DNA of 64,000 nt from Pseudomonas sp. MTM4 (GCF_019355055.1 NZ_CP048411.1:1798001-1862000), one strand, 5' to 3'; shown: positions 10,668 through 21,460, counted from the first letter of the stretch. The notes: generated from the sequence alone by a model not told the origin. Numbers and translations: made by a program.

Positions 10668-11281
10668 CACAACCTCCCTACGCCTCGGAGTTGGGCGTGC
10701 AGCTGTGCCACGACTGCGGCCTGGCATGCCGCGCGGAAGATGGCGACTGCCCACGCTGCGACGCGCCACTGCATCGACGCAAACCGAACAGCATTCCGCG
10801 CACCTGGGCGCTGCTGGTCGCCGCGCTGGTCCTCTATGTACCAGCCAACACGCTGCCGGTGATGTACACCGATATGTTTGGCAACGGCAGCGAAAACACC
10901 ATTCTCAGCGGCGTGATCGAGTTCTGGAAAGACGGCTCCTGGGACATCGCGCTGCTGATCTTCATTGCCAGCGTCGGCGTGCCCTGCATGAAGTTCTTCG
11001 TGCTCGGCATGCTGCTGATCAGCGCCCAGCGGCGCAGCCGCTGGGCCATGCGCGAACGCGCGCGGCTGTACCGTTTCATCGAAATCATCGGCTACTGGTC
11101 GATGCTCGATGTGCTGGTGGTCGCGCTGGTCGCGGCACTGGTGCAATTCCGCGCGCTGAGCACCATCGAGCCGCGCCTGGGTATTTTGTTCTTCGGCCTG
11201 GTCGTGGTGCTGACGATGATGGCCTCGATGAGCTTCGATCCGCGATTGATCTGGGATGCAGAGAAAGACGATGTCAGATAA
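10664..11281 (+). CDS. PqiA-family inner-membrane protein, second half-size copy
   Basis: Second PqiA module, 205 residues, with CHDC and CPRC near residues 15-33 and four predicted membrane helices, including FIASVGVPCMKFF and YWSMLDVLVV, the family's most conserved stretch. It is translationally coupled on both sides: a four-base overlap with the first copy and an eleven-base overlap with the MCE gene. Together the two copies should stand in for one full PqiA. Its role in E. coli PqiABC is linked to envelope lipid homeostasis; the induction by paraquat that named the family is not tested here. Confidence 0.88.
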   Translation: MTQPPYASELGVQLCHDCGLACRAEDGDCPRCDAPLHRRKPNSIPRTWALLVAALVLYVPANTLPVMYTDMFGNGSENTILSGVIEFWKDGSWDIALLIFIASVGVPCMKFFVLGMLLISAQRRSRWAMRERARLYRFIEIIGYWSMLDVLVVALVAALVQFRALSTIEPRLGILFFGLVVVLTMMASMSFDPRLIWDAEKDDVR

Positions 11282-12947
11282 CCCCCACCACACCGAATCA
11301 CCTGCCGGCACGCCCGAGATCAGGCATCGGCCGGTCCGCGTCTCGCTGGTCTGGCTGGTGCCCATCGCCGCCGCGCTGGTGGGCTTTTCCATGGTCATGC
11401 AGAACTGGCTTTCTGCCGGGCCGCAAATCACCGTGAGCTTCGAGACCGCCGAAGGGCTCGAAGCCAACAAGACGCAGGTCAAGTACAAGAACGTGGTCAT
11501 CGGCCAGGTCACCGCCATCAACCTCAGCGAGGATCACACCCGTGTCATCGCCACGGTCGAACTGGATCAGCACGCCGAGCCCTTCACTCGTGAAGACACC
11601 AAATTCTGGGTGGTGCGGCCGCGCATCGGCGCCAGTGGTGTATCCGGCGTCGACACCCTGCTGTCCGGCGCCTTCATTGGGGCCGATGCCGGGCGCGCAG
11701 AGGAAACCCGTCGCGAATTCCTCGGCTTGGAAGCACCGCCACCGGTGACCTTCGGCGCCGAAGGCAAGCAGTTCACCCTGCGCAGCGATAATCTCGGTTC
11801 GCTCGGTGTCGGCTCGCCGCTGTACTTCCGCCGCCTTCAGGTCGGCCAGGTGATCTCGTTCGGGCTGGCCGACGATGGCAAGGGCGTCCAGGTTCAAGTA
11901 TTCGTCAACGCCCCTTACGATCGCTTCGTCACCGACGACACGCGCTTCTGGAACGCCAGTGGCGTAGATGTTTCCGTCGCTGCAGATGGCCTGCGGGTTA
12001 ACGCCGAATCGCTCTCTACCATACTCGCCGGAGGCATCGCCTTCCGCGCCCCTAACTACAGCCCCGACGCCAGCCCGGCCGCGCCGGACAGCGAGTTCAC
12101 GCTGTTTGCCGACGTGCGCCAGGCGATGGCGCCCGCCGACGGCCCGCCGCGCTATGTGCAGATGCGCTTCGACCAGACGCTGCGCGGGCTGAACGTCGAT
12201 GCGCCGGTGGAGTTTCTCGGCGTGCCCATCGGCCGCGTGGTTTCAGTCAAACTCGACTATGACGAAAAGAACAAAAGCTTCCCTGCGGTGGTCGGCGCGG
12301 TGATCTACCCCAGTCGGCTGGGCGCCGCGCATGACAAACTGTCCCAGACCCTGGGCGGCGATACTGAAGAACACACCGCCCGCCTCATGCAAATGTTCGT
12401 CGACCGCGGCCTGCGGGCGCAGGCACGCACCGGCAATCTGCTCACCGGCCAGTTGTACATCTCACTGGATTTCGACCCGCGCGCGCCCAAGGTCGCCTTC
12501 GATCAGCATGCCCGGCCCATGGTCATCCCGACCACCGCCGGCAGCTTCGACAAACTGCAGGAGCAACTGCAGGCCATGGTCGACAAGCTCAGCAAGCTGC
12601 CCATCGAATCGCTGGCCGACAACCTGAATGGCAGTCTCGACGAGCTGCGCCAAACGTTGAAGCAGGTCAACGGCGATGTCCTACCGCAACTGCAGCGCAC
12701 CCTGGAGCGATCGGAACAGACCCTGCAGAACGCCAACCAGGCGCTTGCTGAAGACTCGCCACAGCGCCAACAACTAGGCGATACCCTCGATGAAGTCCAG
12801 CGCGCCGTGCGCTCCGTGCGGACACTGTCGGACTACATCAGCCGTCACCCCGAATCGCTGATCCGCGGCCGCAGCGGCGACGAAACACCGGCGAACTACA
12901 AAGGCCAAGCCACCTCGCGAGAACTGAATTCGGAGCACCAGCCATGA
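11271..12947 (+). CDS. pqiB: PqiB-type MCE domain protein, intermembrane lipid transport
   Basis: Tunnel-forming periplasmic protein anchored by one N-terminal helix (residues about 26-45). Three MCE/MlaD domains can be seen by their repeated G..V...V.IG.V pattern: around residues 50-140, 160-245 and 285-395. A long C-terminal alpha-helical region (about 420-520, rich in Leu, Gln, Asp) fits the needle that spans toward the outer membrane in PqiB. Length is 558 residues, close to E. coli PqiB. ATG at 11271 is preferred over an in-frame ATG five codons upstream because it starts the conserved-length N-terminus and overlaps the previous stop. Confidence 0.92.
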   Translation: MSDNPHHTESPAGTPEIRHRPVRVSLVWLVPIAAALVGFSMVMQNWLSAGPQITVSFETAEGLEANKTQVKYKNVVIGQVTAINLSEDHTRVIATVELDQHAEPFTREDTKFWVVRPRIGASGVSGVDTLLSGAFIGADAGRAEETRREFLGLEAPPPVTFGAEGKQFTLRSDNLGSLGVGSPLYFRRLQVGQVISFGLADDGKGVQVQVFVNAPYDRFVTDDTRFWNASGVDVSVAADGLRVNAESLSTILAGGIAFRAPNYSPDASPAAPDSEFTLFADVRQAMAPADGPPRYVQMRFDQTLRGLNVDAPVEFLGVPIGRVVSVKLDYDEKNKSFPAVVGAVIYPSRLGAAHDKLSQTLGGDTEEHTARLMQMFVDRGLRAQARTGNLLTGQLYISLDFDPRAPKVAFDQHARPMVIPTTAGSFDKLQEQLQAMVDKLSKLPIESLADNLNGSLDELRQTLKQVNGDVLPQLQRTLERSEQTLQNANQALAEDSPQRQQLGDTLDEVQRAVRSVRTLSDYISRHPESLIRGRSGDETPANYKGQATSRELNSEHQP

Positions 12948-13561
12948 ACCTGCGCCCCTCTCTGCTCATGCTCGCCGGCGCGTTCGTCCTGAGCGCCTGC
13001 AGCTCGACCCCGACGCGCTATCACACACTCATCGCCGCCCAGCCGCACATGACCGAAGCGCCAGCCGAAGCGGCCGGATTCCAGTTGCAGGTGCTACCGG
13101 TGCGCATTCCGGTACAGACGGACCAGCCGAGCCTGGTGGTGCGCGAAAGCGATGGCCGCCTGGCGATCCTGGAAACCGCGCTCTGGGCCTCGCCCCCAGC
13201 AGACGAATTTCACGATGCGCTGGCGATCGAACTGGAACAGCGCCTCGGCGTGCGTGACCTGGCAGGTCTGCCTGGCCGGACGAACGTTCCAGTGTTGAGC
13301 CTGCGCACCGACGTTCGTCGCTTCGATTCGCTGCCCGGCCGGCATGCTGCCCTGGACGTAATGTGGAGCCTGGAAATGAGCGAGCGCGGCCGGCAGAGCC
13401 GGGCACTGACCTGCGCCAGCGTGATCCATGAACAGGCCGGCAGCGAGGTGGACAGCCTGGTACTGGCCCACCAGCGTGCCATCGCCGGGCTGGCGGCTAC
13501 CATCGCCCGAACGGCACGCCAATGGGCAGCGACTCCCGACAGCGGCTGCCCGCAGCCATAG
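12944..13561 (+). CDS. pqiC: PqiC-type lipoprotein
   Basis: Outer-membrane lipoprotein partner of PqiB (ABC-type transport auxiliary family, 205 residues). The signal peptide ends in LSAC with the lipidated Cys at residue 19, and YHTLIAAQP follows, as in PqiC/YmbA. The ATG overlaps the pqiB stop by four bases. It closes the PLD-pqiA-pqiA-pqiB-pqiC set; the next gene, pyrC, is 117 bases on and belongs to another unit. Confidence 0.9.
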   Translation: MNLRPSLLMLAGAFVLSACSSTPTRYHTLIAAQPHMTEAPAEAAGFQLQVLPVRIPVQTDQPSLVVRESDGRLAILETALWASPPADEFHDALAIELEQRLGVRDLAGLPGRTNVPVLSLRTDVRRFDSLPGRHAALDVMWSLEMSERGRQSRALTCASVIHEQAGSEVDSLVLAHQRAIAGLAATIARTARQWAATPDSGCPQP

Positions 13562-13678
13562 CTGCCGGTACCGCCCGAGGCCCGCTCCATCCAATCGAGC
13601 TAATAGTCTTCCGGTCGGAAGCGGGCCAGCGGATTTTCCGGTAGCATTCGCGCACGTTCGATCCGCCTGGAAATCTGC

Positions 13679-14722
13679 ATGTCCGACCGTATCACCCTTC
13701 TTCGTCCCGACGACTGGCACATCCATCTGCGCGACGGCGCAGCGCTGTCACACACCGTGGCGGACGCCGCGCGCCAGTTCGCTCGCGCGATCATCATGCC
13801 GAACCTCGTGCCGCCGGTGCGCAACGCCGCCGAAGCCGATAGCTATCGCCAGCGAATCATAGCCGCCCGTCCGAAGGGCAGCGCCTTCGAGCCGCTGATG
13901 GTGCTCTACCTGACCGACGGCACGCAGCCTAACGACGTGCGTGCAGCCAAGGCCAGCGGCTATGTGTATGCCGCCAAGCTCTACCCGGCTGGCGCGACGA
14001 CGAACTCGGCGTCCGGCGTGACCCGCATCGACAATATCTTTCCAGTGCTGGAAGCCATGGCCGAGGTCGGCCTGCCGCTGCTGGTCCATGGCGAGGTAAC
14101 TCGCTCGGAAATCGACATCTTCGATCGCGAGAAATACTTCATCGAAGAGCAGCTGAGTCGGATCACCGAGCGCTTCCCGACGCTGAAGGTGGTGTTCGAG
14201 CACATCACCACGCGCGATGCGGTGCAATTCGTCGAGGCCGCCGGCAGCAACGTGGGCGCCACGATCACCGCACATCACCTGCTCTACAACCGCAACCACA
14301 TGCTGGTGGGCGGGATTCGTCCGCACTTCTTCTGCCTGCCGATCCTCAAGCGCAACGTCCATCAGAAAGCCCTGCTCGACGCCGCAACCAGCGGCAGCCC
14401 GAAATTCTTCCTCGGCACGGACTCGGCACCTCACGCCCAGCATGCCAAGGAAAACGCCTGCGGCTGTGCCGGCTGTTACACCGCCTATGCGGCGATCGAG
14501 CTCTATGCCGAGGCATTCGAGCAGCGCAGCGCACTCGATCGCTTGGAAGCCTTCGCCAGCCATTTCGGCGCCGATTTCTACGGTCTGCCACGCAACACCG
14601 AGCAGATCACGCTGGTGCGCGAACCTTGGAACGTGCCTGGCCACCTGCCCTTCGGGGAGCACAACGTCGTGCCCCTGCGCGCGGGCGAAACCCTGCAATG
14701 GCGTCTGGAGGCAAGCGCATGA
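13679..14722 (+). CDS. pyrC: Dihydroorotase
   Basis: Zinc enzyme that closes carbamoyl-aspartate to dihydroorotate in pyrimidine synthesis. Active-site features of the homodimeric class (as in E. coli PyrC) are present: HIHLRDG at residues 14-20, the carboxylated lysine in [14 protein letters not shown] near residue 100, metal histidines in VHGEV and FEHITT, and the catalytic aspartate in LGTDSAPH. Length 347 residues is normal. The gene overlaps rnt by four bases. Confidence 0.97.
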   Translation: MSDRITLLRPDDWHIHLRDGAALSHTVADAARQFARAIIMPNLVPPVRNAAEADSYRQRIIAARPKGSAFEPLMVLYLTDGTQPNDVRAAKASGYVYAAKLYPAGATTNSASGVTRIDNIFPVLEAMAEVGLPLLVHGEVTRSEIDIFDREKYFIEEQLSRITERFPTLKVVFEHITTRDAVQFVEAAGSNVGATITAHHLLYNRNHMLVGGIRPHFFCLPILKRNVHQKALLDAATSGSPKFFLGTDSAPHAQHAKENACGCAGCYTAYAAIELYAEAFEQRSALDRLEAFASHFGADFYGLPRNTEQITLVREPWNVPGHLPFGEHNVVPLRAGETLQWRLEASA

Positions 14723-15393
14723 GCGAGGACTCGTTCGACGACGAATTGGAGAACAACCTCTCGGGCAAACCGCGCTCGCCCATGGCGCAGCGTTTCCGCG
14801 GTTTCCTGCCGGTGGTGGTCGACGTCGAATGCGGCGGCTTCAACTGCGCCACCGACGCCCTGCTGGAAATCGCTGCGGTGACCATCGGCATGGATGAACA
14901 AGGCCTGCTCTATCCGCAGGAAACCATGTTCTTCCGGGTCGAGCCCTTTGCCGGCGCCAATATCGAAGCCGCCGCGCTCGAGTTCACAGGAATCAAGCTG
15001 GATCACCCCCTGCGCATGGCCGTCGCTGAATCCCACGCGATGGGCGAGATCCTGCGCAGCGTGCGCAAGGCGGTGAAATCGGCCGGCTGCAAACGCGCCA
15101 TCCTGGTGGGCCACAACAGCAGCTTCGACCTGGGCTTTCTCAACGCAGCGATTGCCCGTTGCGACATCAAACGCAACCCCTTCCACCCCTTCTCCAGCTT
15201 CGACACGGCGACGCTTGCCGGCCTCGCCTACGGCCAGACCGTCCTGGCCAAGGCCTGCCAGGCCGCGGGCATCGACTTCGACGGTCGAGAGGCTCACTCG
15301 GCCCGCTACGACACCGAAAAGACCGCCGAGCTGTTCTGCGGCATCGTCAATCGCTGGAAGGAAATGGGTGGCTGGGAAGAGTTCGACGAGTGA
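14719..15393 (+). CDS. rnt: Ribonuclease T
   Basis: 3'-5' exoribonuclease that trims tRNA CCA ends and matures stable RNAs. The DEDDh exonuclease residues are visible: Asp35 and Glu37 in [10 protein letters not shown], Asp in [10 protein letters not shown] and His/Asp in [10 protein letters not shown]. The ATG at 14719 overlaps the pyrC stop (ATGA) and gives 224 residues, the usual Pseudomonas length; the frame is open further upstream inside pyrC but without family sequence. Confidence 0.96.
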   Translation: MSEDSFDDELENNLSGKPRSPMAQRFRGFLPVVVDVECGGFNCATDALLEIAAVTIGMDEQGLLYPQETMFFRVEPFAGANIEAAALEFTGIKLDHPLRMAVAESHAMGEILRSVRKAVKSAGCKRAILVGHNSSFDLGFLNAAIARCDIKRNPFHPFSSFDTATLAGLAYGQTVLAKACQAAGIDFDGREAHSARYDTEKTAELFCGIVNRWKEMGGWEEFDE

Positions 15394-15406
15394 AGCCGAC
15401 AAGAGC

Positions 15407-15475
15407 GCTGGAGGCGTGAGGCTGGACGAAAAGCGACTCGGAGCGGCCCTTTCACCCAGCTTTCCCGCCTCCAGC
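15407..15475. repeat. Heptad-built intergenic hairpin after rnt
   Basis: Imperfect inverted repeat, left arm GCTGGAGGCGTGAGGCTGG and right arm whose complement reads GCTGGAGGCGGGAAAGCTG, around a 30-base loop. It is of the same kind as those at 17044, 23664 and 45361. Confidence 0.65.
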
Positions 15476-15477
15476 CC

Positions 15478-15556
15478 GTAGGGTGGGCTTCAGCCCACCA
15501 AACCCCGCGGTCGACACGGTTGCTATCCCGCCTTGGTGGGCTAAAGCCCACCCTAC
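15478..15556. repeat. 79-base inverted repeat, copy 1
   Basis: Begins GTAGGGTGGGCT and ends in its complement AGCCCACCCTAC; the inner parts GCCCACCAAA and TTGGTGGGC add a second pairing possibility. A second copy of the same length lies at 35885. Such elements are common between genes in Stutzerimonas and look like REP-type repeats. Confidence 0.85.
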
Positions 15557-15567
15557 CCTTACAAACG

Positions 15568-15595
15568 AAAAGGCCAGTCACGTGACTGGCCTTTT
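15568..15595 (-). terminator. Terminator after thrC
   Basis: Perfect palindrome centred on TCACGTGA with arms AAAAGGCCAG / CTGGCCTTTT, 14 bases beyond the thrC stop. Symmetry makes it able to end transcription from both sides. Confidence 0.9.
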
Positions 15596-15609
15596 GCATC
15601 GGGGTCCGC

Positions 15610-17019
15610 TTACAGCGGCTTGCCGCGATTGCCGTGTTCGCTCACGAAAGCCTGCATGGCCTTGAGATCGTTCGCCAGCACGGTGCAACGCTCAGGACGC
15701 TCGAACAGATCGGCCAGGTGCGCCGGCAATTCCAGCGCCTTGCCGACACCGGCCTTCTCCACCGCCTCGGGGAATTTCACCGGATGTGCAGTGCCAAGGG
15801 TCACCATCGGCGTCGACAGGCTGCGACGGCATTCACGGGCGGCGTAGACGCCAATTGCAGTGTGGGGGTCGAGCAATTCGCCCGTTTTGGCAAACACTTC
15901 GGCAATGGTCTTGCAGGTCTGCTCGTCGTCCACGGCCAGGGAATCGAACAGCTTGCGTGCTTCGGTCCAGCGCGCTTCCTCGACCGACAGCTTGCCGCTG
16001 GCCTTGAAGGCGCTCATCAGCTCGGCCACGGAAGCGCCATTGCGGCCGTGCAGGTCGAACAGCAATCGCTCGAAGTTGGATGAGACCATGATGTCCATGG
16101 ACGGCGACAACGAGGGATGCAAGGTGTCCTTGTCGTAGCGGTTGCCGCTCATGAAACGGTGCAGGATGTCGTTGCGGTTGGTGGCCACCACCAGTTGGCT
16201 GATCGGCAGGCCCATGTTGCGCGCCAGGTAGCCGGCGAAGATGTCGCCGAAGTTGCCGGTCGGCACCGAGAACGCCACCGAGCGCGCCGGACCGCCCAGC
16301 TGCAAGGCTGCATGGAAGTAGTAGACGATCTGGGCCATGATCCGCGCCCAGTTGATCGAGTTCACCGCCACCAGACGGGTGCCCTTGAGAAAGCCCTGGT
16401 CGGCGAAGCTGTCCTTGACCATCTCCTGGCAGTCGTCGAAGTTGCCTTCGATGGCGATGTTGTGGATGTTGTCGCCGAAGATGGTGGTCATCTGCCGACG
16501 CTGCACTTCCGAAACGCGGTTGTGCGGATGCAGGATGAAGATGTCGACGTTATCGCAACGGCGGCAACCTTCGATGGCCGCCGAGCCGGTGTCACCCGAG
16601 GTGGCGCCGATGATCACCACGCGCTCGCCGCGCTTGGCCAGGACGTAGTCGAGCAGGCGACCGAGCAGTTGCAGGGCGAAATCCTTGAAGGCCAGGGTCG
16701 GGCCGTGGAACAGCTCCATCACCCATTCGTTGCCATCCAGCTGGCGCAGCGGTGCCACGGCACTATGGGCGAATACGCCATAGGTTTCTTCGAGAATTTG
16801 CTTGAAGTCGGCGTCAGGAATGCTGTCAGCCACGAACGGGCGCATCACCTTGAATGCCAGCTCGTGATATGGCAGGCCGGCCCAGGAAGCGATTTCCTCG
16901 ACAGTGAAGCGCGGCAGGTTTTCCGGCACATAGAGGCCGCCGTCGCTGGCCAGCCCGGCCAGCAGCACGTCTTCGAAATCCAGGGCCGGAGCCTGACCAC
17001 GGGTACTGATGTAGCGCAT
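15610..17019 (-). CDS. thrC: Threonine synthase
   Basis: PLP enzyme turning O-phosphohomoserine into threonine. The PLP-binding lysine sits in HGPTLAFKDFALQLLG near residue 112, and the phosphate-binding loop in GATSGDTGSAA follows. The N-terminus MRYISTRGQAP and 469-residue length fit the long bacterial class. It lies downstream of hom on the same strand with an 88-base gap that contains a hairpin repeat, so expression after hom may be partly separate. Confidence 0.97.
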   Translation of the reverse strand: MRYISTRGQAPALDFEDVLLAGLASDGGLYVPENLPRFTVEEIASWAGLPYHELAFKVMRPFVADSIPDADFKQILEETYGVFAHSAVAPLRQLDGNEWVMELFHGPTLAFKDFALQLLGRLLDYVLAKRGERVVIIGATSGDTGSAAIEGCRRCDNVDIFILHPHNRVSEVQRRQMTTIFGDNIHNIAIEGNFDDCQEMVKDSFADQGFLKGTRLVAVNSINWARIMAQIVYYFHAALQLGGPARSVAFSVPTGNFGDIFAGYLARNMGLPISQLVVATNRNDILHRFMSGNRYDKDTLHPSLSPSMDIMVSSNFERLLFDLHGRNGASVAELMSAFKASGKLSVEEARWTEARKLFDSLAVDDEQTCKTIAEVFAKTGELLDPHTAIGVYAARECRRSLSTPMVTLGTAHPVKFPEAVEKAGVGKALELPAHLADLFERPERCTVLANDLKAMQAFVSEHGNRGKPL

Positions 17020-17043
17020 ATCGTCAAACCTTCGATTTGAGTT

Positions 17044-17104
17044 TGAAGCCTGAAGCTTGAAGCCCGGCGATTCGCTCTGACTTCCGGCTTCCAGCTTCCA
17101 GCTC
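17044..17104. repeat. Heptad-built hairpin between hom and thrC
   Basis: Left arm has three seven-base units (GAAGCCT, GAAGCTT, GAAGCCC); right arm mirrors them as TTCCGGC, TTCCAGC, TTCCAGC. Loop about 14 bases. Confidence 0.7.
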
Positions 17105-17107
17105 TGG

Positions 17108-18412
<1,305 letters not shown>

Positions 18413-18529
18413 GCTGCACTCCCCATTCCCAGCGAACGGCCGGATGCACCAGCCGAACAAAAGAGTCGCACATTACGAATCGGCGGGGTTTTAGTCAAAT
18501 CGCTGCGCGAGCGGCGGGTTGGCGACGCG

Positions 18530-19027
18530 CTAGTCTTTTACCCCATCCAAGCCCAGGCGCTCATGCCACTGAGCCAGCGACTCGTCTGGATAGTCGGCGA
18601 AACACCTGTCGGTATCGAACACCTGCGGTTCGACCCAGCTCGCCTTCGAGTCAAGCATCAGGTGAGTATGCTCGGGGGGCGTGGGAAGATCGGTGTCGAT
18701 AGCCGATGCATGGGGGTGCACCAGCTCCGGCCAGTTGGGATCCCACAACCAGAGCGCGCTGCCGCAGTGCTTGCAGAAATGACGCTCACCGTCGCTGACA
18801 CGAACTGCACCGGACTGCGGATCGGCCATGCGCGCCCGATAGACGCTCAGGTGCTCGCGCCCTTCGACGTTCAGCGTACGGTGATCGCCGCCCAGGTTGA
18901 TCGCATAGCCGCCACCACCTGCCGTCTTGCGACAGATGGAGCAGTAGCAGCGCATGAATGGGTAAGGCGTAGCCGACTCCAGCGAGAAACGCACGGCTTT
19001 GCAGTGACAGGAACCTTCAAGCTTCAT
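18530..19027 (-). CDS. GFA family (glutathione-dependent formaldehyde-activating-like) protein
   Basis: A 165-residue zinc-binding beta-fold protein. Cysteine sets typical of the GFA/CENP-V fold are seen: CHCKAV (Cys7, Cys9), CYCSICRK (near residue 28) and CKHCGSALW (near residue 86). GGAGG lies eight bases upstream of the ATG. Members are often called formaldehyde-activating, but only a few have that activity, so the reaction here is open. It is set between hom and dsbC, which probably are not functionally linked to it. Confidence 0.85.
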   Translation of the reverse strand: MKLEGSCHCKAVRFSLESATPYPFMRCYCSICRKTAGGGGYAINLGGDHRTLNVEGREHLSVYRARMADPQSGAVRVSDGERHFCKHCGSALWLWDPNWPELVHPHASAIDTDLPTPPEHTHLMLDSKASWVEPQVFDTDRCFADYPDESLAQWHERLGLDGVKD

Positions 19028-19126
19028 GATCGCGCCCTCCGTCGGTATTGCAGACTTTGAGCGCTGGGAGCGAGACAGTTCAGTTTGGGCCGACGGACGT
19101 CGCCAGGAAGACGCCGCCTCGTGCGA

Positions 19127-19852
19127 TCACTTGGCCTTGAGAGCGATTTCAGCCAACTGGGGCGCTGGCTGGTAGCCGGGAATGATCTGCCCATCGGCGA
19201 GCACGATGGCCGGCGTGCCCTGCACACCTATGAGCTGGCCCAGCTCGTACTGCTCGGCGATCGGATTGTCACAGGTGGCTGCGGGAAGCTCCTGACGGGC
19301 CTTGGCCTTGTTCATCGCCTCTTGCGGGTCCTTGGCGCACCAGACGCTGGTCAGCGTATTGGCGCCGTGGCTACCCATTCCCTGGCGCGGAAACGCCATG
19401 TATCGAACTTCCACTCCCAGACGGTTCAGTTCCGGCACTTCGCTATGCAGCTTCTGGCAGTAGCCGCAATCGGTGTCGGTGAACACCGTGATGTGGGTCT
19501 TGGGTTTTTCCGGCGCGAAGATCACCATCTCATTGAGCGGAATCGCATCGATGGCTGCGGCGACCGACTGGCTCTGAGCCTGTTCGGTGAGATTCCGCGC
19601 CTGACCATCCTTGAACTGAAACAGATAGCCCTGAATGATGAACTGCCCATCGGCGCTGGCATACAGTTGGCGACCGCCCTTGAGCTGCACTTGGTAGACA
19701 CCGGGCATGGGGCTTTCGGCGATGGCCTCGATCGGCATATCGGGCTGGATGGACTGCAACGACTGACGGATCGCCTTGTCCGGATCGGCAGCCATGGAAA
19801 AGGAACTGGCCAGGCCCAAAGCCACGGCAGCGAACAGACGAATCACGCGCAT
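19127..19852 (-). CDS. dsbC: Thiol:disulfide interchange protein DsbC
   Basis: Periplasmic disulfide isomerase. A signal peptide ending SFSMA is followed by the dimerisation domain and a thioredoxin fold with active site CGYC at residues 129-132 and a further cysteine pair (VWCAKD, ATCDNP). The ATG at 19852 is chosen for AGGAG five bases upstream, making 241 residues; an ATG six codons earlier lacks this. xerD is upstream on the same strand, the arrangement seen in other pseudomonads. Confidence 0.96.
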   Translation of the reverse strand: MRVIRLFAAVALGLASSFSMAADPDKAIRQSLQSIQPDMPIEAIAESPMPGVYQVQLKGGRQLYASADGQFIIQGYLFQFKDGQARNLTEQAQSQSVAAAIDAIPLNEMVIFAPEKPKTHITVFTDTDCGYCQKLHSEVPELNRLGVEVRYMAFPRQGMGSHGANTLTSVWCAKDPQEAMNKAKARQELPAATCDNPIAEQYELGQLIGVQGTPAIVLADGQIIPGYQPAPQLAEIALKAK

Positions 19853-20089
19853 GGAAACTCCTGGCGACATCGATAAAGGGGGTGGGCGCGAAGATTATCA
19901 TAGCCACCATCCAAGCAACTGCCGGGACGGTCTTGCATGGTGGGTTTGTGGGCTACAGCGCACCTCGATAGTGGCCGCTGACTCAACAAGCTCGGCATAC
20001 ACGTTGTGCTCAAACATTCAATTCGACCAGCAGATAGGGACTTCATTCGACCGATGTTCGCATGCTACTGCCCCCTTACTCGAGTCCGA

Positions 20090-20986
20090 TCAGCCTCGCG
20101 GATGATGGCGGGCGTGCAACTCCTGCAGGCGTGCACGGGCGACATGGGTATAGATCTGGGTGGTCGACAGATCGCTGTGACCCAGCAGCATCTGTACGGT
20201 GCGCAGGTCAGCACCATGGTTGAGTAAATGCGTGGCGAACGCATGGCGCAGCGTATGCGGAGATATCGCCGCGCTGATACCTGCCACCGAGGCATGCAGT
20301 TTGATCCGGTGCCAAAAGGTCTGACGAGTCATCTGAGTGCCACGCTGGCTTGGAAACACCACATCGCTTGGCTTGTCGCCCAGCAACAGGCCACGAGCCT
20401 GACGAAGGTAACGCTCGATCCAGTGCAAGGCCTCTTCTCCCAGCGGCACCAGACGCTCTTTGTTGCCCTTGCCGAGAGTCCGTAGCACCCCCTGACGCAG
20501 GTTGATCTGGTCGAGGCTCAGCGAAATCAGCTCGGTCACCCGCAGCCCGCAGGCATAAAGCACTTCCAGCATCGCCCGATCACGCAAGCCGAGAGGGTCG
20601 CCAAGATCCGGGGCGGCCAACAACGCTTCGACATCCGCCTCAGACAGCGTCTTGGGCAAGGGTTGCCCCAGCTGCGGCAGATCGACCTGCAAGGTCGGAT
20701 CGACACTGATCGATCCCTCGCTCAGCAGAAAACGATAAAAGCTACGTAGGCCAGATAGAAAGCGCGCGGTGGAGCGCGCCTTGTAGCCGCTGGCCTGACG
20801 CCAGGCGAGATGATCGAGAATGATCACGCGCCCGGCATCTTCCAGCTTCAGGTCACGCTCGGCCAGCCAGCCGTTGAACAGCGCCAGGTCACTGCGATAG
20901 GCATCCCGCGTGTTGTCCGACAGTCCCTTCTGCAGCCACAAGGCATCCAGAAAACGGTCAATTACAGGAGCATCCAAGGCAGGCAT
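20090..20986 (-). CDS. xerD: Site-specific tyrosine recombinase XerD
   Basis: Resolves chromosome dimers at dif with XerC under FtsK control. The 298-residue protein has the full tyrosine-recombinase set: Arg149, Lys173, His244, Arg247, His270 and nucleophile Tyr279, the same spacing as E. coli XerD. It has an N-terminal core-binding domain to about residue 105. No attachment-site repeats or cargo genes surround it, and the dsbC-hom-thrC neighbourhood is the housekeeping one, so it is not a mobile-element integrase. Confidence 0.97.
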   Translation of the reverse strand: MPALDAPVIDRFLDALWLQKGLSDNTRDAYRSDLALFNGWLAERDLKLEDAGRVIILDHLAWRQASGYKARSTARFLSGLRSFYRFLLSEGSISVDPTLQVDLPQLGQPLPKTLSEADVEALLAAPDLGDPLGLRDRAMLEVLYACGLRVTELISLSLDQINLRQGVLRTLGKGNKERLVPLGEEALHWIERYLRQARGLLLGDKPSDVVFPSQRGTQMTRQTFWHRIKLHASVAGISAAISPHTLRHAFATHLLNHGADLRTVQMLLGHSDLSTTQIYTHVARARLQELHARHHPRG

Positions 20987-21049
20987 GGCAGTATCCGAAA
21001 GACTCGACGCGGCAGTGTTTCACAAGGCGCCAGCAAACAGCCAGCGTGA

Positions 21050-21460
21050 TCAGACGTGATCAGGCAGTACCGGCACCGGCCGGTTGTCTTCGCCCACTGC
21101 GACGAAGCTGAAGGTGCCCTTGATGGCCAACTCGCGTCCGTCGTGATACATGCTCTCGACGAACACCTCGACGTCCACTTTCAGGCTGGTATTGCCCACT
21201 TTAACCACGCGACCAATCAGCTCGACGATGGAACCGGCGGGAATCGGATGATTGAAATCGATTCGATCGGAAGACACGGTAACCAGTGGCAGCCGGCAGA
21301 AGCGTGTCGCAGTAATGAACGAAACCTCGTCCAGCCAGGCCAGTGCGGTGCCGCCGAACAAAGTGTTGTGATGATTGGTGGTCGGTGGGAACACCGCCTT
21401 GGTCACATGCGTGACGGACAGATCGGTACGACGCTGAACTTCAATATCTCTTGGGGTCAT
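21050..21460 (-). CDS. Acyl-CoA thioesterase, hotdog fold (YciA-like)
   Basis: Hydrolyses acyl-CoA thioesters. The 136-residue hotdog domain has the HHNTLFGGTALAWLDEV segment (residues about 29-45), where Asn and Asp are active-site residues in YciA-type enzymes. ATG at 21460 begins MTPRDIEVQRR; an in-frame GTG at 21487 would add nine residues. It stands alone between xerD and rplS. Chain-length preference cannot be read from sequence. Confidence 0.88.
   Translation of the reverse strand: MTPRDIEVQRRTDLSVTHVTKAVFPPTTNHHNTLFGGTALAWLDEVSFITATRFCRLPLVTVSSDRIDFNHPIPAGSIVELIGRVVKVGNTSLKVDVEVFVESMYHDGRELAIKGTFSFVAVGEDNRPVPVLPDHV

Noticed and set aside
20090..20986. Tyrosine recombinase as sign of an integrated element
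   Set aside because: All XerD positions and the xerD-dsbC-hom order show housekeeping XerD; no flanking repeats or cargo.
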